Part shown: positions 32,951-44,280 of the stretch, one piece after another
How the letters are laid out: each line of letters starts with the position of its first letter
How positions within the stretch are numbered: the stretch's first letter is position 1
NCBI GenBank assembly: GCA_009823505.1
Contig: VZQC01006589.1
Location: forward strand, 4,998,726 to 5,062,725
Direction: 5' to 3'
DNA: 64,000 nucleotides
From: Rhizomys pruinosus
Taxonomy: Eukaryota; Chordata; Mammalia; Rodentia; Spalacidae
Position numbers and translations under genes: made by a program
Notes under the pieces: generated by a model
Told to the model about the DNA's origin: nothing
Database searches by the model: none
Seen by the model: the letters and a program-made list of their open reading frames with translations, nothing else

Positions 32951-33657
32951 GAAATTGACTAAATGTTCAGAGTAAGGAGTGCTTTGCAAATTGGATCCTG
33001 GGGGGAAGGAGGCATATTCTTTCCCCCCTGTTTTTGTAATTGTCACTATAGTCATAGCAGCTTTTCTTGTTTCCCAGACTCCCATATCCTAATTTCTGGT
33101 TTTCCAGAAGGCAGGAATTGTATTACAGGCATGAACCAAGCTGAAGGACTTGAGGAGCCACTGTTTAAAGTTGTGATACTGAAACATAAGTGGCAGTACA
33201 TATCTTAGGATGTTGGAGATGCTGGGGCTGTGAGACATCTGCCAAGGAGAAAAATAGGCACAGAGTGGAGCCAACTCAAGAGAGAGTGTGTTGCAAATGG
33301 CAGAGCTACCTAAGTCTTTGCAGCCCACCAATTTCATCATGAACCCTGCATGCTGGTCATGTAATTATAGATTTTGTGTTTTTCCTGTTAGGTTTTGGTT
33401 TTCCTTTGGTCCAGTCATTCCTTACTCTCTTTCACTTCTTCCATTTTGAAATAGGAATGTTAACTCTGTGCTTTATATGTTGGAAGTGTTTTGATTTTAA
33501 TAGTCTGAAATTTTAAGTATTGGAATTTTTAAACACTCTGTAGATTTCAAAATTTTGTATTGTGTACATTTTACATTATAATATGGTTATGAGCTTATAG
33601 AGATAAAGGGTGGAAGGCTATAGCTTTAAAGTTATGTGTTTGAAAGTCAAGTTGACA
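32951..33657 (+). mobile_element. MaLR internal sequence, 3' part
   Basis: GACATCTGCCAAGGAGAAAA, TGGTCCAGTCATTCCTTAC and TATGGTTATGAGCTTATAG are collinear with 28.05-28.49 kb of the intact element. The sequence continues at 39769 beyond the B1-L1 insertion. Confidence 0.7.
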
Positions 33658-33808
33658 GCCAGGTGTGGTGGCACACAACTTTGATCCTAGCTCTTGGGAG
33701 GCAGAAGCAGGTGGATCTTTGTGAGTTCAAGGCCAGCCTGTCTATAGAGTGAGTTCCAGGACAGCTGGGGCTTCAGGGAGACCCTGTCTCGACAAGACCA
33801 AAAAAAAA
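33658..33808 (+). repeat. B1 SINE directly upstream of the L1
   Basis: GCCAGGTGTGGTGGC to a run of ten A. GAAAGTCAAGTTGACA (33642-33657) stands directly before it. The matching copy lies not after the B1 tail but beyond the L1 at 39753-39768. Confidence 0.95.
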
Positions 33809-33899
33809 AGGGTCCTGGTGCTTCAGCAAGGCGGATTGTGTTTTGATTTAATTTAGTTGTCCTTGACTTGATTGGCTTTTGTGGCTGTGGGGGCGGAGT

Positions 33900-33935
33900 T
33901 ATCCTCCCAGCTGGTATAAAAGGTGGGTTTGTGTG
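33900..33935 (+). promoter_or_regulatory. TATA-like motif in L1 5' UTR
   Basis: GGTATAAAAGGTGGG (about 33913-33927), with GGGGGCGGAG 20-30 bp upstream. The two could form a short polymerase II promoter. The L1 at 1.6 kb has monomers instead. Confidence 0.35.
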
Positions 33936-34802
33936 AGTCTTGAGATCAGAGATCTCCCAAAACCACCTGAAGCACAGGTACTGGGATTACCAAAGGAAGG
34001 AGTGTCCAAGTGGATTCTTTGGAGAGCCTTCAGAACAGAAAGGGATGAGTGAGTTGGACTTCCAATAGAAATCCTAAACCTTAGAGAAGTCAACACTCCA
34101 TGAAGCAAGGAGTAAAGGAAAACAAAACATACAATCCAAACAAACAACGAAGCCATCTGAAGGAGGCAAGCAAAGCAAGTCTTCAACACAGTGAAGAGGC
34201 ATTTGGACACATTGGAATACAGGCATGTAGAAGCCCCATATGCCAGGACATGAAGAAGAAAACATGGCAAAGGTGCAGGATAATCCACACCAAGTTCAAC
34301 CAACCCTGTGGAAGATTCCTACGGTGGGATCCCCCTGGGATGGCCCAGGACACAGATATCAAAAGTACAATGTGAAATACTTAAAGAAGTACAAGAATAT
34401 AAACTGCAAATCAAAGAATAAGAAAAGAGAATGAAGAACTCAAGAAGGAACTAGAGAGAGAGAATGACAAACTTCTGGAAAGAAGTGGAAACACTGAAAA
34501 GATCCCATGCTGAAAAAGAAAAGGAACCAACCAGTGAAGCAAAGAGCTACAGGAAGAGATTGAGAAGCTCCAAAAGGAAGTGGAAATACTAAAAAAAAAT
34601 CAGAAGAGGAAATGAAAAAGGAAATCTAACACTCATCCATCCAATAGGAAAGGAATGGAAAAAGCCTCAGAAGAAGAATGGAGGAAGCAGAACAAAAAAT
34701 ATCAGATCTGGAAGATAACTAGAACAAATAAATACCGCAAGTAAAGATTATGAAAAATTTAAAAATACACAAAAGTGGAACAACCAGGAGCTGTGGGACA
34801 CT

Positions 34803-35159
34803 ATGAAAAGATCAAACCTCCGCATCATAGGAATAGAGGAAGGAGAAGAATCCCAAGAGAATGGTATTGATCAGATCTTCAACAGAATAATAGATGAAAA
34901 CTTCCCCAAACTAAAAAAAGACAAACCAATACCAATACAAGAAGCACATAGAACTCCAAACAGACAAGATCAGAAAAGAAACTCTCCACACCACATCATA
35001 GTTAAAATGCTAGACACCCAAAACAAAGATAAAATCCTTAAAGCCACAAGAGAAAAACAAGTGACCTATAAGGGGAAACCTATCAGAATTACAACCGACT
35101 TCTCAATGCAAACTATAAAAGCAAGAACAACATGGAGGAAAGCATTCCCAGTGTTATAG
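34803..35159 (+). pseudogene. L1 ORF1 fragment (RNA-binding chaperone part)
   Basis: A 118-codon open frame covering the RRM and C-terminal part of rodent L1 ORF1 protein, which binds L1 RNA as a trimer. NLRIIGIEEGEE, FPKLKK, EAHRTPNRQDQKRNSPHHI and KGKPIRITTDFS are family landmarks in order. The N-terminal coiled-coil region (34440-34800) is present only as broken frames with Lys/Glu-rich sequence. The frame ends early by a stop at 35157. Confidence 0.88.
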
Positions 35160-35495
35160 GAAAATAGATGCCAACCCAGGTTACTATACCCAGCAAAAAT
35201 GTTGAAGGAGAGAAAAATAGTTGAAGGACAGAGAAAAACCTTCCATGACATAAACAAGATGAAAGAATACATGTCCGGAAAACCAACCTTTCAGAGAAGA
35301 CTTGAAGCAATTCAAAGGACAGAAGAAAGGAACAACCATCCCCTAGAAAGAGAAATCAATAAAAGCATAACTGCAAAAGTAGAAACCTAAACCAAAACCA
35401 CAAATGGATAATAAGGCAAAAGGAAGCAACACAAACCTATCAGTCATAACCTTAAATATTAATGGACTAAATTCCCCAATCAAAAGACATGGACT

Positions 35496-35734
35496 AGGCT
35501 GGAGAGATGGCCTAGTGGTTAAGAGCCCCGACTGCTCTTACAGAGGATCCGGGTTCAATCCCCAGCACCCACATGGTGGCTGAGAACCATCTTTAACTCC
35601 AGTTCCAGGGGAATATGATGCCTATTCTGACCTTCGTAGCATTGCACAACACGGGTGCACAACCCTGCATGCAGACAGTACATTCACACACATAAAATTA
35701 AATAAACTAATAAAAAAAACAAAAAACAAAAAAA
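35496..35734 (+). repeat. B2 SINE (short form) in L1 endonuclease
   Basis: Complete B2 with an A-rich tail. CAAAAGACATGGACT (35481-35495) and CAAAAGACGTAGACT (35735-35749) are the target copies, with two differences. Confidence 0.95.
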
Positions 35735-35798
35735 CAAAAGACGTAGACTGGGAGATTGGATTAGGAAACAGAACCCATCAATATGCTGTCTAGAAGAA

Positions 35799-36299
35799 AT
35801 GCATCTTACCTTCAAGGACAGGCACCAACTTAAAGTGAAAGGATGGAAAAAAATATTCCAAGCAAATGGTACCAAAAAGAAAGCAGGTGTTGCTATTTTA
35901 ATATCAGAAAAAATAGAGTTAAAAGTAAAAGAAATCAGAAGAGACAAAGAAGGCCAATACATTTTTAACAAAGTAACAATTCACCAAGAAGATTTCACAA
36001 CTATGGATATATATGCACCAAACTCTGGTGCACCAAACTTTATAAAGACAATTCTCCAGGACCACAAGGCACACACTAACCCCAGTACACTCATAGTAGG
36101 GGACTTCAATACCCCACTGAGCCCTTTGGACAGGTCAACAGGGCAAAGAATAAACAGAGAGACATCTGAACTGAACGATATGATAAAAATGGACCTCACA
36201 GATATCTACCGAATATTCCACCCTAATACCAGAGAATACACTTTCTACTCAGCACCCCATGGAACATTCTCCAAATCGACCAAATACTGGAACACATGA
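35799..36299 (+). pseudogene. L1 ORF2 endonuclease fragment
   Basis: A 166-codon open frame of the apurinic-type endonuclease domain that nicks target DNA. VGDFNTPLSPLDRS holds the conserved Asp-Asn pair. The N-terminal part (INGLNSPIKRH, before 35496) is separated by a B2 insertion. A stop follows at 36297. Confidence 0.88.
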
Positions 36300-36432
36300 G
36301 AAACCTCCACAAATAAAAAAGATTGAAATAATTTCATGCATTCTATCAGACCACAGTGCAATAAAACTCAACATCGACACCAGGATAATCCCTAAAATCT
36401 ACAAGAACATATGAAGGCCAAACAACACACTC

Positions 36433-36747
36433 TTGAATAAAGAATGGGTCAAGGATGAGATAAAGAAAGAAATAAAAACATTCCTGGAACTGAATGACAG
36501 TGACAATACAACACAACAAAACCTGTGGGATACCTTAAAAGCAATCCTAAGAGGGAAGTTTATAGCCCTGGGTGCCTACATTAGAAAAACAGAAAGAGCA
36601 CAAGTGAATGATCTAACACTGCAGCTAAAAGCACTTGGGAGGCAACAACAGATGAACCCTAAATGCAACAGATGGGAAGAAATAACAAAAATCAGAGCAG
36701 AAATCAATGCAATAGAAACAAAGAAAACAATACAAAACAATAAATGA
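36433..36747 (+). pseudogene. L1 ORF2 linker region fragment
   Basis: A 104-codon frame between endonuclease and RT. NEEWVKDEIKKEI-type and KAILRGKFIALGAYIRK sequence is typical of mammalian ORF2. A frameshift separates it from the next piece. Confidence 0.85.
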
Positions 36748-36832
36748 ATCCAAAAGTTGGTTCCTTGAAAGAATAAACAAGATAGACAGACCTCTAGCCC
36801 AGTTAACCAAAAGAAAGAAGGAACAACTCCAA

Positions 36833-37267
36833 ATGAATACAATCCAAGATGAAAAGGGAAATATCACAATATACAAGGAAAAGATACAGAAAATCATATG
36901 GGAATACTTCAAAAACCTATACTCTACCAAGTTTGAAAACCTAGGAGAAATGGATCAATATCTGAAATCCTGGGAATCACCAAAGCTCAACCAAGAAGAG
37001 ATCTACAGCTTAAGCAGATCCATAATATATGAAGAAATTGAAGATGTAATAAGAAACCTCCCAACTAAAAAAAGCCCAGGCCCAGATGGTTTCATGGCAG
37101 AATTCTATAAAACATTTCAAAAAGACCTACAACCATTATTACTGAAATTGTTTAGAAGGATACAGAGGGAATTTTCCCAAATTCCTTCTATGAAGCCAGC
37201 ATTACTCTATTACCAAAACCAGGAAAAGATACAATCAAAAAGGAGAAGTATAGACCCATCTCCCTAA
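36833..37267 (+). pseudogene. L1 ORF2 reverse transcriptase, first part
   Basis: A 144-codon frame with LPTKKSPGPDGF, the entry to the RT domain, and the following fingers region. A frameshift follows near 37200, and the B2 at 37364 cuts the domain. Confidence 0.88.
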
Positions 37268-37363
37268 TGAACACATATGCCAAAATTCTAAACAGGATAG
37301 TGGCAAATCGCATACAGACTCACAACAGGAAGATCATCCATCATGACCAAGTTGGATTCATAC

Positions 37364-37612
37364 AGGGGGCTGGAGAGATGGCCTAGCGGTTAAGAGCGCC
37401 GACCGCTCTTACAGAGGACCCGGGTTCGATCCCCAGCACCCACATGGCGGCCAAGAACCGTCTGAAACTCCAATTCCAGGAGAACTCCAGTTCCAGGGGA
37501 ATCCGACACCCTCTTCTGACCTCCGCGGCATTGCACGTCAAGGGTGCACAAACCTGCATGCAGACAGTACATTCATACACGTACAGAAATAAATAAAATT
37601 AATACAAAAAAA
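37364..37612 (+). repeat. B2 SINE (long form) in L1 RT region
   Basis: Near-consensus B2. No duplication is visible: the L1 stops at CATACAGG and resumes at AGCAATAAACATC, with roughly 40 bp of expected L1 sequence missing. Confidence 0.95.
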
Positions 37613-37721
37613 AAGAAAAGCAATAAACATCATCAAACATATAAATGGACTGAAAGACAAAAACCACACCATCATCTCAGTTGACACAGAAAAAGCCTTT
37701 GACAAAATCCAGCATCCCTTT

Positions 37722-38105
37722 ATGTTTAAAGTCCTGGAGGGAATTGGATTGGAGGGATCATTCCTCAATGTAATCAAAGCCATATACAAGAAATCCACAG
37801 CCAATATCATCCTAAATGGGGAAACAACAGAAGCATCCCCTTTAAAGGTAGGAACTTGGCAAAGCTGCCCCCTGTCACCACTCCTCTTCAATATAGTGCT
37901 TGAAACACTTGCTAGGGCAATAAGGCAAGAAAAGGAAGTTAACGGAGTACTAATTGGAAAAGAGGAAGCCAAGCTATCCCTATTTGCTGATGATATGATT
38001 GTTTACTTAAGAGATGCTAAAAACTCCACCAGAAAATTCCTAGAAATGATTAACAGCTTCAGCAAAGTGGCAGGATACAAAATTAACCTAAAAAAAAATC
38101 GGTAG
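37722..38105 (+). pseudogene. L1 ORF2 reverse transcriptase, catalytic part
   Basis: A 127-codon frame with [14 protein letters not shown] and the catalytic FADDMIVY (Asp-Asp codons at 37989-37994). The active-site residues remain, but the frame is closed on both sides. Confidence 0.9.
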
Positions 38106-39115
38106 CCATTCTTTACACCAACAACAAGCTACTGGAGAAGGAATTCAAGGAGACCTCCCCACTCACAGCAGCCTCAAAACAATAAAATACCTAGGAACAA
38201 ACCTAACCAAAGACACCAAAGATCTCTACAACAAAAATTTTAAACCCTTAAAGCAAGAAATTGAAGAAGACATCAGAAGATGGAAAAACCTCCCATGCAC
38301 ATGGATTGAGAAAATTAACATAGTAAAAATGTCCATTCTACCGAAACTCTTGTATAGATTTAACACAATTCCAATTAAAATCCCCACGAGTTTCTTCCGG
38401 GGGATATCTATACCAGACTTTATACTACAGGGCTATAGTCATAAAAACAGCCTGGTACTGGCATAAAAACAGACCTGTTGACCAATGGAACAAAACTGAA
38501 GATCCAAACTTGAGCACATACGATTTCATCAATCTCATATTTAACAAGGGGACTAAGAAGACACAATGGAGAAAAGACAGAATCTTCAGCAAGTGGTGTT
38601 GGCAAAACTGGATCACCACTTGTAGATGAGTGAAATTAAACCCCTACCTCTCGCCCTGTACAATAGTCAACTCCAGATGGATTAAAGACCTCAACATGAA
38701 ACCCCAAACTCTGAAGGCGATAGAAGAAAAAGTTGGCAGCAGACTACAAGACTTAGTCATTGGAATGACTTCCTAAATCAGCAGCCGTACAAGAATTAAG
38801 GTCGACAATTGAGAAATGGGACCTCATTAAACTCAAAAGCTTCTGTACATCAAAAGAAACAATCAAGGAAGTGAAGAGAAATCCCACAGAGTGGGAAGAG
38901 ACCTTCACTGCTTTTTGTCAGAAACATCTGACAAAGCATTGATTTCCAGATTATATAAACTACTCAAAAAAAAAAAAAAAAACCAAGAAGAAAGAAAACT
39001 AATGACCCACTCAATAGATGGAGCAAAGACCTGAATGGAGACTTCACCAATGAGGAATTAGAGATGGCTGAGAAACATCTTAAAGAAGTGTTCAACATCA
39101 CTAATCATTAAGGAA

Positions 39116-39505
39116 ATGCAAATCAAAACCACTTTAAGATATCATCTTACTCCAATAAGATTGGCTAGGATGAAGAGAACAAATGATACCAAGTGCTGGA
39201 GATGTTGTGGGGAAAGAGGAACACTCATCCACTGCTGGTGGGAATGTAAACTCATACAGCCACTGTGGAAAGCAGTGTGGAGGACCCTTGGAAGAGTTGG
39301 AATGAACTTGCCATCTGAACCAGCCATACCACTCCTGGATATGTACCCACAAGTTTCACCCCACTACAGAGATACATGCACAGCCATGTTTATTTCAGCT
39401 CTCTTCACAATAGCAAGGAGCTGGAACCAACCCAAATGCCCCTCAACTGATGAGTGGATAGAGAAAATGTGCACATCTACACAATGGAGTTCTATGCAGC
39501 AGTAA
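39116..39505 (+). pseudogene. L1 ORF2 C-terminal cysteine-rich part
   Basis: A 129-codon frame with the Cys/His cluster ([18 protein letters not shown]) known from the ORF2 C-terminus, then [10 protein letters not shown]. It ends at the expected ORF2 stop region. Confidence 0.88.
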
Positions 39506-39779
39506 AGAAAGATGACATCATGAACTTTGCAGGTAAATGGCTGGAGCTAGAAGATATCATGCTGAGTGAAGTAACACAGTCCCAGAAAAACAAACAATGA
39601 ATGTTATCCCTCATCTGTGGATGCTAGCACAAATTACCCAATTGTATGGCAAACTGTGCAATGTCAATGTGATCTGAAAACAACTGTGCTCTTATATTGT
39701 AGAAACCCTTAAAAATAAAAAAAAAATAAAAAAGTAAACAAAGAGAAAAAAGGAAAGTCAAGTTGACAAGGTGTAGAGT

Positions 39780-40115
39780 TGTTATAATTAATGTTAATTA
39801 TCAATTTGATAGAACGTGGAATTATCTGGAAGGAGCCTCTGGGCATGAGTACCTTGATTAAATTAATTGAGGTGGGAAGCCCTGCACTCTGTGGGTATCT
39901 CCATTCCCGTGCTGGGTTGCTGGACTGAATAAATGAACAAAGTGAGGTGAAAAACAGCAAGCATTAATTGCACTGTTTCTAATTGTAGATATGATGTAAT
40001 CAGCTATTTCAAGGTCCTGTCATGTTGACTTCCTTACCATGATGCCTTACCATGAGCCAGGATGAGTCTTTTCTCCCTTAAGTTGTTTTTGTCAGAGTGC
40101 ATTATGACAGCACCA
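39780..40115 (+). mobile_element. LTR at the 3' side of the MaLR locus
   Basis: About 20 bp after the L1 insertion, TGTTATAATTAATG starts an LTR-like unit with TGGAAGGAGCCTCTGGG, AATTGAGGTGGGAAGCCC and TTAAGTTGTTTTTGTCAG. It differs in type from the LTR at 30.8 kb, so the two may belong to different elements. Confidence 0.6.
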
Positions 40116-40158
40116 AAAAAAAAAAAAAAAAGAAAAAAAAAGAAAAAAAAAGAAAACT
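40115..40158 (+). repeat. A-rich simple repeat
   Basis: A-runs broken at about ten-base intervals by single G (AAAAAAAAAG units). Confidence 0.9.
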
Positions 40159-40518
40159 CAGTGATACAATCATCCTATGGAGTCTGACAAGGATGGGAAA
40201 CGCTAGATTGGTTCAAGGAGAAGATGAGTTCCAAAAGATGCAATTCAGACAATAATAATGACATGCCTTATTCTGGTACAGTCTTTTGACTCTAGTTTGC
40301 TATTTAATTTTCTTAAACAAAGGGTTTGTATTCCTACAATAATAAGTTAGCTTTTACTAGCCTAGTGTTTTCTCCATGAAAAATTTTTAAGCAGTGTATT
40401 TGGAATGTCATGTCTGTAAAGGAAGACCTGGAAATATCAACCTCCAATATCATCATAATATTGAGTGTATTCCTGTTAGCACTGTCATCAATAATACAAT
40501 CTTAAAGCAATGTTTCTT

Positions 40519-40758
40519 TTTTTTTTTTTTTTTTTATATTATTTCTGTATGTGTATCAATGACTGTCTGCCTGCAGGTCTGTGCACCGTGTCGGCAACGC
40601 GCGGAGGTAGAAGAGGGAGTCGGATTCCCTGGAACTGGAGTTCTCCTGGAATGGGTTTCGGAGGCTCTCGGCCACCCTGGGGGTGCTGGGGTACCGAACC
40701 CGGGTTCTCTGTAAGAGCGGTCGGCGCTCTTAACCGCTGGCCATCTCTCCAGCCCCTA
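40519..40758 (-). repeat. B2 SINE (long form)
   Basis: Antisense B2 with a T-tail; ATGTTTCTT stands on both sides (40510-40518 and about 40763-40771). Several indels relative to clean copies. Confidence 0.93.
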
Positions 40759-40771
40759 ACCCATGTTTCTT

Positions 40772-41619
40772 GAGAAACGTCAGCACATGCACCCCAGACG
40801 CTTAATCCATTTGTACTTACTGTGGTGAGGACCAGCCCTCAGCCTTTTGTCATATTTCCACTTTAACTGCATATTGTAATATGCAGACCAGACCCTGCTT
40901 CTCATGGCAGAGATGAAGAGGAGGAGGAAGAAGAAACATCTGGAGGGGACTGGAGAGATAGACTGTGGTTTCTAAGACAATCAACACCCATGAAGGGACT
41001 GGTTTTAGAATGCTGCTCTCTGGACACTGAAAGGAGCATGCCATCAGGACATAAGTGTTTTTCTTGTTCATATCACTTATTACCTGGTTGTGTGGGAGTG
41101 TGATTTGATTTCAAAATTTCTGAACCATAGTCTCTTCTGTGCAAAGTACGAGTACAAATTTAATCCCCACTGGACTATGATGAAGATGGAGCAAGAAACT
41201 GCATTGAACCACTAGGCTCACGGTTGACACACAATATGTGCTCTGCCTCTATGGTGCTCTTCCTTCATCAGCTCAATATCCTAACCCCAGGATTCCTATA
41301 GACTCAGTATCTTTACTCTAATTTCTTATATGCATGCTGGTGTCTTAGCCTAGCATCATGGTGAAAAAGATGATGATGATATATAGCTAGATGACATTAT
41401 AGCTAGACACCTGAGATCTCTATGTACATATATATCTTGATGTAACTATATACCTATATCTTCTTATATAGCTATTATATATATATCCTGTTCTGCATAG
41501 CCTCTAGTGTACAGAGTGCATTTGTGGATAATTTATATTTTTCTTCATTACAAAGAACATGAGGTTTAAGTGGCATTTTTGAGGTCTGCAATAACCATCT
41601 ATTGTTGATATTCCCTCAA
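40772..41619. other. Unassigned sequence
   Basis: No repeat recognised with confidence. An AT-rich part with TATA-type stretches lies at 41380-41480. Confidence 0.45.
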
Positions 41620-41621
41620 TC

Positions 41622-41668
<47 letters not shown>
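41620..41668 (+). repeat. (TC)n(CA)n microsatellite
   Basis: CT-rich run followed directly by about ten CA units. Confidence 0.93.
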
Positions 41669-41689
41669 TTATTGGAAACAAGATTATAC

Positions 41690-41793
41690 AGGCCTTGAAC
41701 TCATAGAGTTCTGCCTTGAACTCACAGAGATCCACCTGCCTCTGCCTCCTGAGTGCTGGGATTAAAGGTCTGTGCCACCACATGTGCCCAGCA
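41690..41793 (-). repeat. B1 SINE, partial
   Basis: CTTGAACTCACAGAGATCC to GGTCTGTGCCACCACATG is antisense B1. CCTTGAACTCA(T/C)AGAG is present twice, so a short stretch was duplicated. Confidence 0.85.
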
Positions 41794-43918
41794 TACTCAT
41801 TTTTTGGTTGGAGACTTTCTTCTATTTTGCTTATTTTTTAAATTTTTATTGAATTTTTGTTTATTTCATGCAGAAAATCTTAATCAGTCTTAATCATCTT
41901 TATGCCCCCTTCTCCATAGGCATTATCTCATAGCCCTCCAGTGGAATTTATGCATTCTGTTATTTGTGGGAAGGCCTATCCTGTCCAGTTAATGTCCTCA
42001 GCTATCTCTCAGTGCAAGGTTATGCAATGGGGTCTAGTCAGCCCATCCAGAGTCCCCCTCCTTAAGAAGATGAGCTCATTTTTACCCAACAGTACTCAGG
42101 TGCCAGTAATTCTTTGACTAAGATAGGGACCTGCTGCCAATTTCCACAGTTCTGTGCTGGACTTTTGTCTGCTTGAGTTTGCATGCGTCTTGTGCATGCT
42201 GATAGTACTGCTGTAGGTTCACATGAGCCAAGTCCCAGGAGCCTTTAGGGCTCTTATTTCCATGTGGTCACAAACTTCCACCCTGGCTCCTACAATTCTC
42301 CCCCCTCTTCTGCAATGGTCCCTGAGTCCTAGGTAGGTGAAGTTTAATATAGGAGTTCTGTCCAAGGACCCACATTCAGCAGACTCTTACTCTCTATGCT
42401 TTGCCCATCTGTTTCCTCTTGTGTTCATGGACCTCTGTTCCATGAGGGAGCTTTGTTGATGAGAGTTGAGAGATTCTCTCTAACCCTTGTTTTACTATGT
42501 TCTGTGAGCCTTAGATATGAAGGTTCCATTGTAGCCATGTCACCTAGGATTGGGCATTTCGCAGACAGTCTGTGTGTGACCAGTTGTAGAACTTTGCCAT
42601 AGTTTCCCTTTGTTGCAAAAGAAGCTTCTATGACAAGTGGTGACGGGGATACTTGTTTGTAAATATAAGCATCCATAAATGCACATAGTAAGAAATTACA
42701 TTTATCTAGGGATGAGACAGCCTTGGGGTTTTCTCTAAGATCTATGGCCACTCCAGCCATATGTATTTGCTATGTTTACAGTACCACACATGAGTTTCCT
42801 CCCATTGAGTGGCTTTAATTCCAATTAACTATCTGTTAATTACCCCCAAGGTAAAAGTGACACTAGTGAACCAATGTCGTTTTTTTGTGACAGTCATAGA
42901 TGTGGTTACTAGGTCTTGAAGCTGGGGTTGGACCATAATTTGATGGTCCAACTACTCAGTCTTAACTACTTGCATAGTTCTATCAAAAGCTATGAGAGGT
43001 AGCCTTCAGGGTAGGTGGCTTCCAGTCAGTTCTAAATCCTGTGTCTGAAGTATGTTCTGTCCTCAGAAATAGGGTTTAAGTTCAAGTTCTGGAAGGCAAT
43101 CAAGGGCTGTGACAATAGCCTGGGTAATTTGGGGAGTCCATTGGACCAACAACTCTATGGGAGATTTCTCCTGTCTGGCACCGGTTTTTGTTAAGTAGCC
43201 TTCAGCTGTACACATGGACTCACATAGAGATACTGGATATATAATTTTTCAGTCAGCTTTTGGATTAATATAATTCTCTCTGGTTTTTCACACTTGGTAG
43301 ACATTTTGTATCTCTTTTCTCTCTCTCCCTGTCTAACCCTCCCTCCATGTCCTCCCTACTTAAAGTATCTGCATTTCCCCCATTTCTTCCTTGATAATAC
43401 CAGTCTCCTATGCTCCTGCTCTCTTGAGCTCCTTCTTCCCCTTTATCCCTGTAACCCTTCCTCTCCCATTTAAATACTTCCATTTTACCCATTTCTCCTT
43501 TAGTAACACCTGTTTCCTACTGTTCTTTCTCAGATTGCTTCTTTCCCTTAGCATTTCCTGCTTCCTTACAGTTACATCTGTATACATACTCATCTATAAG
43601 GATTTGGTGCTAGAATCCACAAATGAGGGAGAACACATGTCCTTTGAGTCTGTGCTGGGATTAAAAGCATATGCCACCATACTTGACCCAATTTTGTCTT
43701 TCTTTACTGCGGAGTGGAACTCCATTTGTAAGTGTACCACATTTTCATTATCCTCTCATCAGTTGAGGGACACTTAGGTTGCTTCTGCCTTTTACGTATT
43801 GTGAAAACAACAGCAACAAACATGTATGTACAAGTATCTCTGCAATAGGATTAGTCCTTTGGGTATATATGCCAAGGAGTTGTATATATGGTCATATGGT
43901 AGGCTAATTTTTAGATTT

Positions 43919-44132
43919 TTTTTTTGCCTTTTTTTTATTTATGTATGTGTATGAATGTACTGTCTGCATGCAAGTTTGTGCAATGCCGCGGAGGTCAGAA
44001 GAGGGTGTTGGATTCCCCTGGAACTGGAGTTCTCCTGGAATTGGAGTTTCAGATGGTTCTCGGCCGCCATGTGGGTGCTGGGGATCGAACCCGGGTCCTC
44101 TGTAAGAGCAGTCGGCGCTCTTAACCTCAGGC
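43919..44132 (-). repeat. B2 SINE (long form), 5'-truncated
   Basis: Antisense B2. The first dozen bases of the element (GGGGCTGGAG) are missing at its junction with the B1. Confidence 0.93.
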
Positions 44133-44280
44133 CATCTTTTTGAGACAGGGTCCCACTGTATCCCCAGCTTGCCTGGAGTGCACTGTGTAGACCAGGCTGC
44201 CCTTGACCTCACAGAGCTCCACCTGCCTCTGCCTCCTGATTGCTGAGATTAAAGGCATGAGCCACCACACCCTGCTTCAT
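44133..44280 (-). repeat. B1 SINE
   Basis: TTTTTGAGACAGGGTCCCAC to GAGCCACCACACCCTGC, antisense. It abuts the B2 on the side of the B1 tail, the reverse order of the B2-B1 pairs elsewhere. Confidence 0.93.

Larger units (their letters stand above)
33809..39752 (+). mobile_element. LINE-1, nearly full length, two B2 insertions
   Basis: The order is 5' UTR (33809-about 34080), ORF1 (about 34440-35390), ORF2 (about 35440-39510), 3' UTR and an A-rich tail ending at about 39750. Frames remain open over longer stretches than in the L1 at 1.6 kb, but both ORFs are broken and B2 copies sit in the endonuclease and RT coding parts. About 100 bp of ORF2 are missing at about 38395. It cannot encode a working machinery. 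A shared 16-bp target duplication places it with the upstream B1 in one locus inside a MaLR element. Confidence 0.93.

Noticed and set aside
35496..35600. tRNA gene, because of A- and B-box-like motifs
   Set aside because: The tRNA-like part is the head of a B2 SINE, followed by a B2 core and tail, and does not form a tRNA end. The same holds for the other B2 and ID copies.
36433..38105. An active L1 reverse transcriptase
   Set aside because: Catalytic motifs are present, but frameshifts and a B2 insertion divide the domain, so no full product can be made.
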